20,072 bases of DNA from contig PJAB01000832.1 of the NCBI GenBank assembly GCA_002887195.1, positions 1-20,072 of the forward strand, written 5' to 3'. The notes under the pieces are model-generated. The model searched no databases, was not told the DNA's origin, and saw only the letters and a list, made by a program, of their open reading frames with translations. A program made the translations under genes and the position numbers. The DNA comes from Chrysochromulina parva (lineage: Eukaryota > Haptophyta > Prymnesiales > Chrysochromulinaceae). Below, one piece after another: positions 1 to 9,172 of the stretch. How positions within the stretch are numbered: the stretch's first letter is position 1; every line of letters starts with the position of its first letter.

Positions 1-274
1 GGACAGGCCGGGGGTTATCAAGTGATAGGTCCCGGCTATCATCCGTCTCCCTCTCCGGGCGTCGGACAGGTTCCCGGCCACCGGTCAGCGCTAGGCGCCG
101 ACGGGCTCCAGGGGGCCTCCACCCAGGTGGATGGGTGCCTCACGGCAGCCATGAACATGCAGAAATGACATGTGCGTCGTGGCCAGTTCGGAGACTGACC
201 AGGGGGGGTGGCACAGCTGGCCTGTGCCGACCGTGCCGACGCCCGGTGTGCGCGAGACAGTGCCACCAGCGATA
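1..274. other. Left-edge sequence, no gene recognised
   Basis: Unique GC-rich sequence before the minisatellite. One minus-strand frame stays open across it, but only as a continuation of the artefactually open repeat, and it resembles no protein I know. It could hold the end of a gene lying outside the window. Confidence 0.4.
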
Positions 275-1615
275 AGCTGAGTGCGCCTGAGTGCGCCTGA
301 GTGCGCCCAAGGGCGCCCGAGGGCGCCTGAGTGCGCCCGAGTGCGCCTAAGTGCGCCCAAGTGACGCCTGAGTGCGCCCGAGTGCGCCTGAGTGCGCCCG
401 AGTGGCGCCAGAGTGCGCCCAAGTGACGCCTGAGTGCGCCCAAGTGGCTCCTGAGTGCACCCTCGAGTGGCGCCTGAGTGCGCCCAAGTGACGCCGAAGT
501 GCGCCCGAGTGGCTCCTGAGTGCACCGCCGAGTGGCGCCTGAGTGCGCCCAAGTGACGCCTAGGTGCACCCAAGTGACGCCTAAGTGCGCCCGAGTGCGC
601 CTGAGTGCGCCCGAATGCGCCTGAGTGCGCCTGAGTGCGCCCCAGTGACTCCTGAGTGCACCCGAGTGGCGCCTGAGTGCGCCCGAGTGCGCCTGAGTGC
701 GCCTGAGTGCGCCCAGCGGCGCCTGAGTGCGCCCAGCGGCGCCTGAGTGCGCCCGAGTGGCGCCTGAGTGCGCCCGAGTGGCGCCTGAGTGCGCCCGAGT
801 GGCGCCTGAGTGATCGCTGAGTGCGCCTCATTGCGCCTGAGTGCGCCTGAGTGCGCCTGATTGCGCCTGAGTGCGTCCGAGTGCGCCCGAGTGCGTCTGA
901 GTGCGCCCGAGTGCGCCTGAGTGCGCCCGAGTGCGGCCTGAGTGCGCCCGAGTGACGCCTGAGTGACCGCTGAGTGCGACCGAGTGACGCCTGAGTGCAC
1001 CCGAGTGCGCCTGAGAGCTGAGTGCGCCTAAGTGCACCCGAATGACGTCTGAGTGCGCCTGAGTGACCGCTGAGTGCGCCCGAGTGCGCCTGAGTGACGA
1101 GTGCGCCTGAGTGCGCCCAAGTGCGCCCAAGTGCGCCTAGGTGGCGCCCGAGTGGCGCATGAGTGCGTCTGAGTGCGCCTGGGTGACCGCTGCGTGCGCC
1201 GGAGTGCGCCTGAGTGCGCCTGAATGGCGCCCGAGTGCGCCCAAGTGCGCCCGAGTGACGCCTAAGTGCGCCCGAGTGACGCCTGAGTGCGCCCGAGTGA
1301 CGCCTGAGTGTGCCCGAGTGCGCCTAAGAGCTGAGTGCGCCTGAGTGGCGCCCAAGTGCGGCCTGAGTGCGCCCGAGTGCGCCCGAGTGGCGCCTGAGTG
1401 CGCCCGAGTGGCGCCTGAGTGCGCCCGAGTGGTGCCTGAGTGTGCCCGAGTGGCGCCTGAGTGCGCCCGAGTGCGCCTGAGTGACCGCTGAGTGCGCCTG
1501 ATTGCGCCTGAGTGCACCTAAGTGCGCCTGAATGCGCCTGAGTGCGCCTGAGTGCGCCCGAGTGCGCCCGAGTGCGCCCGAGTGCGGCCTGAGTGCGCCC
1601 GAGTGACGCCTGCGT
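275..1615 (+). repeat. Degenerate 10/11-bp minisatellite array
   Basis: About 1.34 kb of back-to-back units such as GTGCGCCTGA, GTGCGCCCGA, GTGGCGCCTGA, GTGACGCCTGA and the variant GAGTGACCGCTGAGTGCG. Units are 10 or 11 bp, giving roughly 120-130 copies with no unique spacers. The plus strand carries TGA in most units. The minus strand is nearly free of stops in all frames, which creates long but meaningless antisense frames rich in Ser, Gly, Ala, Leu, Arg and His. No gene was accepted inside. Unit length and the CTGA core resemble the repeats filling introns of genes further along the window. Confidence 0.95.
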
Positions 1616-2025
1616 CGATGAGCGTGCGAAGCGCACACCGGGGGACACCGGACCGGGTCGGTGTAGGAGAAGGAAGCCTTCGTGTCCTAAATAACAACTG
1701 CCAACTCATCGCCGGAAACTAGGGCCGCGTTGGGAACCTATACACTCGAGGACCGCACTCAGACGGCCTGAGTGACCGCTGAGTGCGACCGAGTGACGCC
1801 TGAGTGCGCCCGAGTGCGCCTGATATCAGGAAGTTCGCCGATTGCATGCGAGAATGACTGAACAAAAAACCACAACGCCGTTGTGTGATCAGAATAGTAC
1901 AGTGTGTGAACTTGACAACGTTCATTTCGCACTTTCCTAAAGTAGCAAGTTTTGTACTGTGTCCCTCTGTTGAAACGGATCATCAACGCGTGCGCGGTCT
2001 CGTCGCAACTCGCGACGGCGTGCGC
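1616..2025 (+). other. 5' flank of the GAF gene with a minisatellite outlier
   Basis: Unique sequence holds a small island of the same 10/11-bp repeat at about 1765-1822. From about 1830 the composition turns noticeably richer in A and T up to the GAF-gene ATG, as expected of a promoter and 5' UTR. An open frame extends upstream from the gene to a GTG at 1885 but contains no ATG, so I treat that stretch as untranslated. Confidence 0.5.
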
Positions 2026-3753
2026 ATGCCGGCGCCGACGTTCGTCGACCTCGCGCCGATGATCGAGCGTTCGTGGGCTCTGCCGCCGCGCTCTCCTCGC
2101 TCTCCTCGCAACCCACATCTCGAGAAGCTCGCCCGTGCGCCGCGTACACATACGGACGGGGCGCTCCACACATTCTTGACGGAGCACGCGACTCCGTTGC
2201 CGGGCAGCCCGCTGCCACACTTTGTAGACGACCTCACGGCCATGGCTGCAAGCCTAAGCACGGGCGAGCTCGAACGATTTCGCGAAAACATCACGAAGCT
2301 GCTCGAGGCACGGTCCGGGAGCGCCGTCTCGGCCGCGGCCGCGGTCCGTCAGTCTCGTCAGTTTGCGGCGACTTTGAGCAAGGCGAGCCGTTCACACAGG
2401 TCGCCCGATAAGCCGCTCGTCTCGGTGCGGGACCTGTGCACGAGCTTTTGCGCATGGCCACCGAGTGTGCAGCGCCACTTTTTCAAGGCAGTCCTGGCGA
2501 TAGGTGGCATCAGCTCGTGCATGTGGGACGAAGAGCACGATGCCGGTGGTGCAGCCAACCCCGACAAGGCCCTGGTATCCGGAGAGTTGCTGCAGCCATT
2601 GGGGCTCGCCACGGGCCTCACGCTCCCTTCCGCGCCACAGTCCTCGCGCCACAGCCCACCACCGCGCTGCAGCCCACCGCAACAGTCCAGCGTCGAAAGG
2701 GACTCGCAGCCTGAAGGAAAGAGAGGAGCACACGGGTCGCCGCCGCCGGGCGGCAGCCGCGGGGCTCTGTACGACGCGGCGCTGGCGGCGGTGGGCAGCG
2801 GCTACACTGACGTCGGGCTTGCCAATTTGACGGCGGTGCTCCTCAAATACATGGGATGCGAGCACGTTATCTGCCTCCGTGCAGATCCCACCGGGGAGCC
2901 CGGGCAGCCGTTGAAGATAGCTGGCGGGTACCCCAAATACCTCGTCGGCGAGTTGACCAACAGCGACGAGTTGGCCAGCAGCGGCCCGGTGCGGCTACAC
3001 GTGGCCGCCGTGGACGGCTACGTGTGGCAGCGAATCCCTTCGACTGCGGCGATCCCTCCCGTCGAAGGTTGCTGCGGCGCGACCGTCCTTGCGTCGGGAG
3101 AGCCTTTGTGCCTGCAGCGAGCGAACGCCGACCCCCGCTTCCAAACCGGCGCCGTGCATGCACTCGGGCTCGACCCGAATAAGGTGCGCAACGTCCTCTC
3201 GGTCCCCATCCCAAGCCCCATAGCGGGCCAACCCATATTAGGGATCATCGAGCTCGTCAATGCGGCAGGCTCCTGGGGATTCGAGCCACGAGAACTCACG
3301 GAGGTTGTCGGTGCGTGCAAGGCCGTGGCTCCGCTGCTGCATCGCACGCGGCACGTCCCCGCGCAGACGAAAGAGGACGTCCGCAAGCATAACCGCGAGG
3401 TGGCCGAGAAGGTGGAGGCGGCCGAGAAGGTGGCGGCCGAGAAGGTGGCGGCCGTGCGGCAGGAGGCGCAGGAGGCGAAGAGGGACCCGATGGCCGCAGC
3501 CAGATCGAGCTTGCTCGATGCGAAGAGAACGCTGCGCGAGGCACAGCCCACACCACCGGATCCACGCGCTCCACCATCAACACCCGCAGCATCCCTACCT
3601 CAGCGTCCGGCGCCGCTTGAACGGCAACTATCAAACCTCGAGCAGGCACGCGCGGCAACCAAGGAGGCCGATCGTGAAAAAGCTCGCAAGATGGCCCTTA
3701 AGCGTCAAGCCGAGTATGAGGCGGCGGCAGCCTCAGATTCGAATGCCGATTAA
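2026..3753 (+). CDS. GAF-domain protein with C-terminal coiled coil
   Basis: Single uninterrupted exon, 575 residues from the first in-frame ATG at 2026; the frame is open upstream to 1885 but only from GTG. Residues 1-245 are of unknown type, with a Pro/Ser-rich low-complexity stretch just before the recognisable domain. Residues about 245-437 look like a GAF domain: a helix with YDAALAAVGSGYTD, the centre GEPLCLQRANADPRF, and the strand pair RNVLSVPI ... GIIELVNA, which is close to the phosphodiesterase-type GAF pattern. Residues about 440-480 are a charged Ala/Glu/Lys coiled coil with AEKV repeats, and the last ~40 residues are again helical and charged. GAF domains bind small ligands such as cyclic nucleotides or mediate dimerisation. 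No phosphodiesterase, cyclase or kinase catalytic domain is visible, so the output is unknown. The domain call is fairly sure; the function is not. Confidence 0.8.
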   Translation: MPAPTFVDLAPMIERSWALPPRSPRSPRNPHLEKLARAPRTHTDGALHTFLTEHATPLPGSPLPHFVDDLTAMAASLSTGELERFRENITKLLEARSGSAVSAAAAVRQSRQFAATLSKASRSHRSPDKPLVSVRDLCTSFCAWPPSVQRHFFKAVLAIGGISSCMWDEEHDAGGAANPDKALVSGELLQPLGLATGLTLPSAPQSSRHSPPPRCSPPQQSSVERDSQPEGKRGAHGSPPPGGSRGALYDAALAAVGSGYTDVGLANLTAVLLKYMGCEHVICLRADPTGEPGQPLKIAGGYPKYLVGELTNSDELASSGPVRLHVAAVDGYVWQRIPSTAAIPPVEGCCGATVLASGEPLCLQRANADPRFQTGAVHALGLDPNKVRNVLSVPIPSPIAGQPILGIIELVNAAGSWGFEPRELTEVVGACKAVAPLLHRTRHVPAQTKEDVRKHNREVAEKVEAAEKVAAEKVAAVRQEAQEAKRDPMAAARSSLLDAKRTLREAQPTPPDPRAPPSTPAASLPQRPAPLERQLSNLEQARAATKEADREKARKMALKRQAEYEAAAASDSNAD

Positions 3754-4191
3754 GACCTCGAGGTGCCTCCGCTCGACACACTCACGATCAGCGCACACCA
3801 CGCAGCTTTGAACATGTTGCAATAATTCACGCGGGACGATGCGGCGCTGGCGGGTGGCGGACGAGATGTCGATCATGGTAACTACATGCGATAGTACGTA
3901 GCGATGTTACACGGCTGTATGCCATCTTCTTATGAACCGATGAAAACCACGCTTCAAATTCAACACTCCCACATGCAACCCACACATGCGCCACAGTGCG
4001 CCAACCCCACAGCAAGGAAAACACATTGGGAACGACAGTGTCGTTCCGTTCGCGACGTCGCCATGGCGTTCGCCCAAGCATGCGATCTTCTAATTTGAAG
4101 AATCCCCATTCACAGCATCCTTCACCGGCGGCTCTCAGGAGCGGAGAGGCTCGCGCGTCCAATCCGCCTGCAGCTCGCACTGTTTCTTATT
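3754..4191. other. Convergent intergenic spacer
   Basis: This 438-bp spacer lies between the 3' ends of the GAF gene (+) and the membrane-protein gene (-), so it should hold both 3' UTRs. No convincing coding region was seen. A 19-bp near-perfect palindrome lies at 4029-4047. Confidence 0.6.
4029..4047. repeat. 19-bp palindrome
   Basis: GGAACGACA and TGTCGTTCC are perfect 9-nt inverted arms around a single central G. It lies in the spacer between two convergent genes. It could be a binding site for a dimeric protein, or chance; the one-base loop makes an RNA hairpin unlikely. Confidence 0.6.
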
Positions 4192-6128
4192 TCATCTTGC
4201 CATCTGATCCTCATGCAGGTTCTTTGACTGCGGTGCGGTTTGACTGCTCCTCTCCATCCTCATGATCTCATCCTCATCCTCCTCGCCGTCGCGGCCGAAT
4301 TCAGCGAGCCCATCCACCGACCGTATGGACTCAAGAGTAGGGACTAGGAGCGGTGGGGCCACCGACCGTATTGATTCTCTCATGGACTCAAGAGTAGGGA
4401 CTAGGAGCGGCGGGCTATACGACAGGACGGTAGCCGCGCTGCCAGCCGCGCCGGGCGCAACGCCGACAGCTGCGCCGCCAGTCGTGCCGCCGGGCTGTAC
4501 TGATGCGCTGCCGCTACGCCCCATCTCATCGCCGGCCTCCTCGTCGGCCTTCTCGAGAGGCGCCGTTCGAAACTGGGTCTCTTCAAGCTCGGCGCCGAGC
4601 TGGATCATCGTCCACACCAGCAAGCAGAACCCGACCACCAGAATCGCCACGGCGCCTGCCGACTCGCTCAGGGTGCCCACGTTGACTTGCTTGAGAGCTG
4701 CGGCGACGAGGAAAATGGGAAGGCTCGATAGGAAAGCATAGACCGCGCTTCGACGATGGCGGCCAGTGTTCTGGACCAGAAGGAGGATCGGACGGTCGGC
4801 AGGGCGCATGGTCACACGTGGGAAGAGGCAGGAGTAGGTTGGAAGGGGCTGTCAGAGCGAGCAGAACAGTGGAAGGCGAGCTGCGGTGGCGGCGACCTCT
4901 CACCTTGTAATAGTCGAGGTAAGCATGCTCTGAGAGGTCCTTGTAGGCGAGAGCGAGAGCGCTGTGGTGAGCACTTGCATGCCAGGCAGGTCATAAGTGG
5001 CAATCAACGAACCTTGTAGGCGCGAGCGGCCAGGTACCGATTCAAGATGAGGGTAAGGCCAGCGTAGAGGCATAGCGCGACTGCCGTCGCCATCAGCAGG
5101 CGATACAAACCTGCGGCCCCATCCCAGTTGAAATCTTTCGCCCTGTCACAGCGAAGCGAAGCGAGCAATCGTGACGGGAGGCACGAGCGGGGCCATCACC
5201 ATGAGAGGCTGCGACGACATCAGGCTAGGGACAGTGAGCCAGGGCGATGTGGGGATGCTTACGTTGGTGGAGCAAGCACGTCTCGAATGCTGAAGCCGCC
5301 CAGCATTGACGAGGCTGAAATAGTGAGGTCGTAGCCTTTATCCGTCTTATCATTTTTGGCGAGTTTTCGGTGAAGCGCTTCTTCAAGCTGCTCTGCGGAT
5401 GGCACCAAAGTTTCATCGACCTCCTGGTCAGCTAGGTCGCTCTTGGAGCAGGGCTCTTCCACCTCGCGATATCGATAAGGTAGGATTGAGCTCCACTGGG
5501 AAAAGTTACTTGACAACCTCTCGAGCTTTGGTGGAGCTCTTGTGAGCGCAAGAGGCAACAGCCCGGATGCCATTGCAGGCGCTCGGCCTTCAGATACAAT
5601 TGCAGGCGCTCGGGCTTCGAATGCCATTGCAGGCGCGACCACGTGTGCGGAATCGAGCTTCTCGCTTGAAGAATTTGAAGAATTTGAAGCATTTGATGCA
5701 GAGCGTGCAGCTGAGCATGCCGCAGGCGACGAAAGACGCCTGCCGGAGCCTGTGTGTCCTGAGGGACTGTGCCGTGTACTGCGTGCCGTGAACTGCACTG
5801 TCGCTTCTTCAAAGTCTCTCGTGTCACTATCGATTGAAGAATTTGATGATTCTCGTCGGTGTTTTGGGGGGGCCGACGCCACCCTTGACGGGATGAAAGT
5901 GCGAGCCTCACTGTCCATCCCGGCCGCGGCCTCGGTTCCTGGAGCCGGCCACAGCGCTGCATGTTCTGTTTCTTCGCTCAATGCTTGCTGCGGAAGAAGG
6001 GACTCCGAAAGGATGGCCGGCATCGACCCCAACCGCCGACATGTTCTCTCGCTAGGAATATTGCAGGCAAAGGCTGAAGGCGACGCCATTGAGAAGTTGA
6101 CGTGGCTTGTGGTGCGGGTACTTTGCAT
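4192..6128 (-). CDS. Unknown membrane protein, four exons
   Basis: Exons (minus strand) 6128-5263, 5142-5013, 4939-4904 and 4770-4192 join with matching phases (2, 0, 0) to 536 residues ending in TGA. All three introns are GT-AG (120, 73 and 133 nt; donors GTAAGC, GTTCG, GTGAG). Splicing gives the continuous segments LAPPT-AKDFNWDGAAGLYRLL, then ARAYK-DLSEHAYLDYYK-NTGRH. The first ~285 residues are Ser/Ala-rich and probably disordered. Three hydrophobic segments follow: GLYRLLMATAVALCLYAGL, SAVYAFLSSLPIFLVAAAL and AGAVAILVVGFCLLVWTM, then an acidic tail of about 110 residues. The tail contains a 19-residue duplication (LLVPTLES twice). The frame is open above 6128 as far as 6368 but without an ATG, so an upstream start exon is possible. 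I do not recognise the family. The exon chain is well supported; the start is not. Confidence 0.7.
4327..4410 (-). repeat. 57-bp in-frame duplication in the membrane-protein gene
   Basis: GGACTCAAGAGTAGGGACTA occurs at 4327 and again at 4384, a spacing of 57 bp or 19 codons. On the minus strand it encodes LLVPTLES followed by an IRSV-containing segment twice in the cytosolic-looking tail. Confidence 0.85.
4904..4939 (-). other. 36-nt microexon of the membrane-protein gene
   Basis: This exon encodes only DLSEHAYLDYYK and is phase 0 on both sides, so it can be skipped without breaking the frame. Its acceptor (CGCCTACAAG) and donor (GTGAGAGG) are plausible, and the residues continue the short polar loop between the first two membrane segments. 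Confidence 0.6.
5572..5640 (-). repeat. 27-bp tandem repeat, about 2.5 copies, coding
   Basis: ATTGCAGGCGC recurs at 5572, 5599 and 5626 with an exact 27-bp period. In the minus-strand protein it gives a nine-residue repeat of the type APAMAFEAR / APAIVSEGR in the disordered N-terminal half. Confidence 0.85.
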
Positions 6129-6491
6129 GAATTTGAAACGACGGGACGCCGTTTCGACGCTCGCAATTCCCTCGCAGAGGCTCGCTGGGCTTGAAACCTT
6201 TTCCGGGCTGCGCGCACTCTGGTCGCTGATCTGGTCGCGCGCCGTGACGAGACGCGCACGCTGGACGCGCAGTGACGAACACGCTGCGCCAGCACCACAG
6301 ATTCCGCGGGTGCCGCGGGTCCTACCACGAGTACACGTCCCGACGCCCCGTCTGCCGCCCGATGTCACACACGCCGCTCACGTCGCACGAACGCTGGCGG
6401 CCGCGACGCAGCACGCAGCCGCCTCATATGCGGGTTCGCACGGCCTACAGATACAGTAGCACGTACGGCTTTCGCCTCTCGCGCGTCAAAT
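6129..6491. other. Spacer between two minus-strand genes
   Basis: This region lies between the stop of the aldo/keto reductase and the ATG I chose for the membrane protein. It should hold a 3' UTR and a promoter. A minus-strand frame is open across 6129-6368 in phase with the membrane protein, so part of it may be coding if an upstream exon exists. Nothing else was seen. Confidence 0.4.
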
Positions 6492-7478
6492 CTAAAGCTC
6501 GTCCAACTTGCTCGTCTGCCAGCCCGGTACGAGGCCGCTGCGCTGGCCGTCGACCGAGAGTGCATCGAGAGCCGCCACCTCGTCGCCACTCAGAATGATC
6601 GTCGCCGCCGCCGCGTTCTCGCGCGCCTGCTTGGCCGTCTTGGCGCCAGCGATGGGCACAGTACCCTTGGCGATCGTCCACGCGAGCGCAATCTGCGCTG
6701 GCGTCGCGCCGCCGTGCGCCTCGCCCACCTGCCGCAGCTTGCCAATGAGCGCATCGTACTGCTCTGACGAGTAGCCGCCGCTCGCAAAGACTCTCTCCTT
6801 GGTTTCCGCCCCCTTAAACGACTTACCCGTGAGCCGCCCCATGGCCAAGGGCGAGTAGGCCATCACCGCCACGCCCATGTCGGCACACTTCTGGAGCAGG
6901 CCCGAAGTCTCCGGTCGACGCTTCAACAGGGAGAACTCGATCTGGTTAGAAGCGAGACGATGCCCTCTCTCTTTGAGCACCTTCACCGTGCGTGCAACCT
7001 GATCTGAATTGTAGTTGGACACGCCGACCTGTGCGCAGAGCCCCTGGTCGAGTGCGTCGGCCAGGCCGTGCGCCCATGTCTCGACGGAGCGAATCGATAC
7101 GGAAGGTCCATGGATCTGATACAAGTCAAGTCTTTCGAGGCCCATTTTCGCCAGTGACGCCTTCAGATGAGACACGACATTGGACGAGCTGATGTGATAC
7201 GGCAATGGAAGGAACTTGGACGCGATGGCCACTTTGGAGCGCTCTTCTGCGGAGAGCGCGCTGAGGTAGCGCCCAATACGCTCTTCTGACTCGCCGTAAT
7301 GTTCCGCAGTGTCGAAGAAGGTTATGCCTGCATCGATGGCAGCCTTGAACGCCTCATGGTTGGTCGCCTCGTCTGTATTTGTTCCTGGTTCTTTACCCCA
7401 CGTGGGGGACGGCGACCACGCCCACGTACCGATGCAAAGCGTGCGCAGCTTGCCTGCGATGTTGAGCGGCGCGGGCAT
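6492..7478 (-). CDS. Aldo/keto reductase
   Basis: Intronless, 328 residues from ATG at 7478; the frame runs a little further upstream only from a TTG. It is an NADPH-dependent oxidoreductase of the (beta/alpha)8 AKR superfamily. The catalytic tetrad is visible: Asp56 (FFDTAEHYG), Tyr61, Lys88 (IASKFLPLPY) and His123 (LYQIHGP). Further family blocks are VGVSNYN, SNQIEFSLL, VMAYSPLAMGRLTG and the cofactor-binding GTVPIAGAKTAKQARENAAA near the C-terminus. The last segment resembles plastid-type plant and algal AKRs. The body is full length, but no transit peptide is encoded from this ATG, so it is either cytosolic or has an unseen 5' exon. The substrate cannot be assigned. It is divergent from the ARM gene across a 442-bp spacer. 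Confidence 0.93.
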   Translation of the reverse strand: MPAPLNIAGKLRTLCIGTWAWSPSPTWGKEPGTNTDEATNHEAFKAAIDAGITFFDTAEHYGESEERIGRYLSALSAEERSKVAIASKFLPLPYHISSSNVVSHLKASLAKMGLERLDLYQIHGPSVSIRSVETWAHGLADALDQGLCAQVGVSNYNSDQVARTVKVLKERGHRLASNQIEFSLLKRRPETSGLLQKCADMGVAVMAYSPLAMGRLTGKSFKGAETKERVFASGGYSSEQYDALIGKLRQVGEAHGGATPAQIALAWTIAKGTVPIAGAKTAKQARENAAAATIILSGDEVAALDALSVDGQRSGLVPGWQTSKLDEL

Positions 7479-7920
7479 CAGAGCCCACTGAGCCACTCTG
7501 ACCTGCGGCTGCAACTTGTTGCAACTCCGTGCCGATCTCCGTGCCCCTGTGGTTTTGCGAGCACCGTCGGCGCCTCCGAAGGTTCGGTAATTTTTTTATT
7601 CCCGCACCGCTCCACACGAACTTCGCTTCTCTGTGCGAAACGGCTGTGAAAGTCGGAGCTTGCGGAACGTTCGCCTAGGCGCCAACACACAGCGTGGATA
7701 CATGCATGAAAAGGTCGTGCCTGCCCACCTGCGAACGTCGCGAAGTCTTGCACCAGATGCACCACCCGATGCTTAGAACTTGCTCGGGCCGTCAGCGAAT
7801 CCCATGTCCGACGAAACGGCGTGCATAACAGGCACTCATCCCCCAAATAGTTCCTTAATGGATTCCAATTTTAACTTCCGATCTGTTTTGACACCCCCTC
7901 ACAATTGGGCCTCTCACAAG
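7479..7920. promoter_or_regulatory. Divergent promoter region
   Basis: This 442-bp spacer lies between the start codons of the aldo/keto reductase (-) and the ARM protein (+), so it should contain both promoters and 5' UTRs. It includes the T-rich run TTTTTTTATTCC near 7590, and the last ~70 bp before 7921 are less GC-rich. No specific element could be identified. Two in-frame ATGs (7804, 7858) lie upstream of the ARM start chosen here. Confidence 0.45.
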
Positions 7921-8748
7921 ATGGGTGCGGAGCAGAGCGCAGTGAGTGATGCGCCGGCGGGGGCGCCCATCGACGGCGGCGAAGCACATCCCAGCTCTTC
8001 GCAAGAAACGACTATCGGCGCAGGAGCAGTATCTGACCCCGTCGCTGAAACACACAAGATGTGTCTTGAAATAGACAAGATGGGGCCGGCAGAAGTGGTG
8101 AAGATGCTGAACGCGGCAGTGCAGGCCAGGCCTCTCAATCACACGGTTGTGGAGGTTTGCTGTAGGCGCGTGCGAATCCTCTGCCGTGATGCCGAGCAGT
8201 GCCACGAGTGCGACAAGCAAGGGGCATCAGCGGCAGTCGTGGCGGCGATGAAGGTGCTTCCAGTTGATACGAACGTGCAGCTGCAGGGCCTCGCTGCCAT
8301 TGTCAACCTGTGCTCAGAGGAAAATGATCACCGCAACACGTCCGTATCGTCGGGCGTACTTGTGGCGGTCTCGAATGCGATGATAATGATGGTCAGCAAC
8401 GCGGAGGTTCAGGAGATGGGATGCATGGCACTCCAGAACTGCTGCGACGGAGAAGATGATATGGCCATCCATCGGCGGCAGAGTGCGGCCGATGCAGGGG
8501 CGCTCAAAGCGGTGATCGGTGCGATGAACGCACACCACGCCATCCCCGCGGCGCAGGAGGTCGGTGTGGCGACGCTGCGACTGATACTCCACAAGGTACC
8601 CACGCTGCGTGAGGAAGCCATCAAGTTGGGGGCCAAGCCCGAATGGCTGGACCCACTCGTCAAAGAGATGAGAGTCATGACGTCCTTCCGACGCATGGCT
8701 GCAACAGGCTTCGGCACCGGTCGGCGCATGTTCAAGCCGACCTCTTAA
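7921..8748 (+). CDS. Armadillo-repeat protein, probably N-myristoylated
   Basis: Intronless, 275 residues from ATG at 7921, stop TAA. I chose this start because the protein then begins MGAEQSAVSD, a good N-myristoylation signal (Gly2, Ser6), and because the sequence upstream is less GC-rich. In-frame ATGs at 7804 and 7858 would add 39 or 21 residues and bury the signal. After a ~45-residue polar leader the chain is helical with repeating hydrophobic patterns: VQLQGLAAIVNLCSEENDH, VQEMGCMALQNCCDGEDD and AAQEVGVATLRLILHKVP. These are typical of degenerate ARM repeats in protist scaffold proteins (residues about 55-255). ARM proteins bind partner proteins; the myristoyl group would place this one at membranes. 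No catalytic residues are seen, and the partner is unknown. Confidence 0.8.
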   Translation: MGAEQSAVSDAPAGAPIDGGEAHPSSSQETTIGAGAVSDPVAETHKMCLEIDKMGPAEVVKMLNAAVQARPLNHTVVEVCCRRVRILCRDAEQCHECDKQGASAAVVAAMKVLPVDTNVQLQGLAAIVNLCSEENDHRNTSVSSGVLVAVSNAMIMMVSNAEVQEMGCMALQNCCDGEDDMAIHRRQSAADAGALKAVIGAMNAHHAIPAAQEVGVATLRLILHKVPTLREEAIKLGAKPEWLDPLVKEMRVMTSFRRMAATGFGTGRRMFKPTS

Positions 8749-9172
8749 ACATGTTCAGTCAGCGATACGCATGTCCTGCGCTGCAGCTGACCATTTCGCA
8801 ACGCACACGGGTTGGGGTTGGGGGAGTCCCGACCGTGCAGACCGCCGGGAGGTTAGTCGAACGCGCGACGCGACCGTAACGCCCGTCTGTGTTTCGTGTC
8901 CTGTGGTTGTGGCTGGCCGGTGCGCGCTCAAATGTCACCAGTTCAAAATCAGGTGGTGGGATACTATCACAGGCGTGTGTGACGATCCAGATACCAGACG
9001 AGAACGGAAGGAATACCTCCCGCTCCCGGTTCCGCTCCCCCTACCCCTTTCCCCTTTCGCCTTTGGGTAATCGCGGATTTCCTAGCATGCATCGAACCGC
9101 ACAACCTGGTAAGAATCCTACAACCTGCTGGTGCGTGGCCTACAATAGTAGGATGCGTGAGGGCTTGCGACG
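8749..9172. other. Intergenic spacer upstream of the TTL gene
   Basis: This 424-bp region holds the 3' UTR of the ARM gene and the promoter of the TTL-family gene. A pyrimidine-rich strand (about 9018-9061) precedes the TTL start by roughly 110 bp and is the only promoter-like feature visible. Frames open here are short and unlike proteins. Confidence 0.5.

Noticed and set aside
275..1615. CRISPR-like array
   Set aside because: Units are contiguous with no unique spacers, unit length is 10/11 bp, and the genome is eukaryotic.
39..1648. Overlapping minus-strand frames over the minisatellite
   Set aside because: Openness is a by-product of the repeat unit; translations are repetitive and frame-independent.
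1885..2025. N-terminal extension of the GAF protein
   Set aside because: Begins at GTG, contains no ATG, and has UTR-like composition.
3827..4180. Minus-strand frame of 117 codons in the convergent spacer
   Set aside because: No domain, unusual composition, and no splice link to the neighbouring gene.
5542..6459. Plus-strand frame of 305 codons
   Set aside because: It is antisense to the membrane-protein exon, whose minus frame continues through three in-phase splice junctions into membrane helices; the plus frame has no domain.
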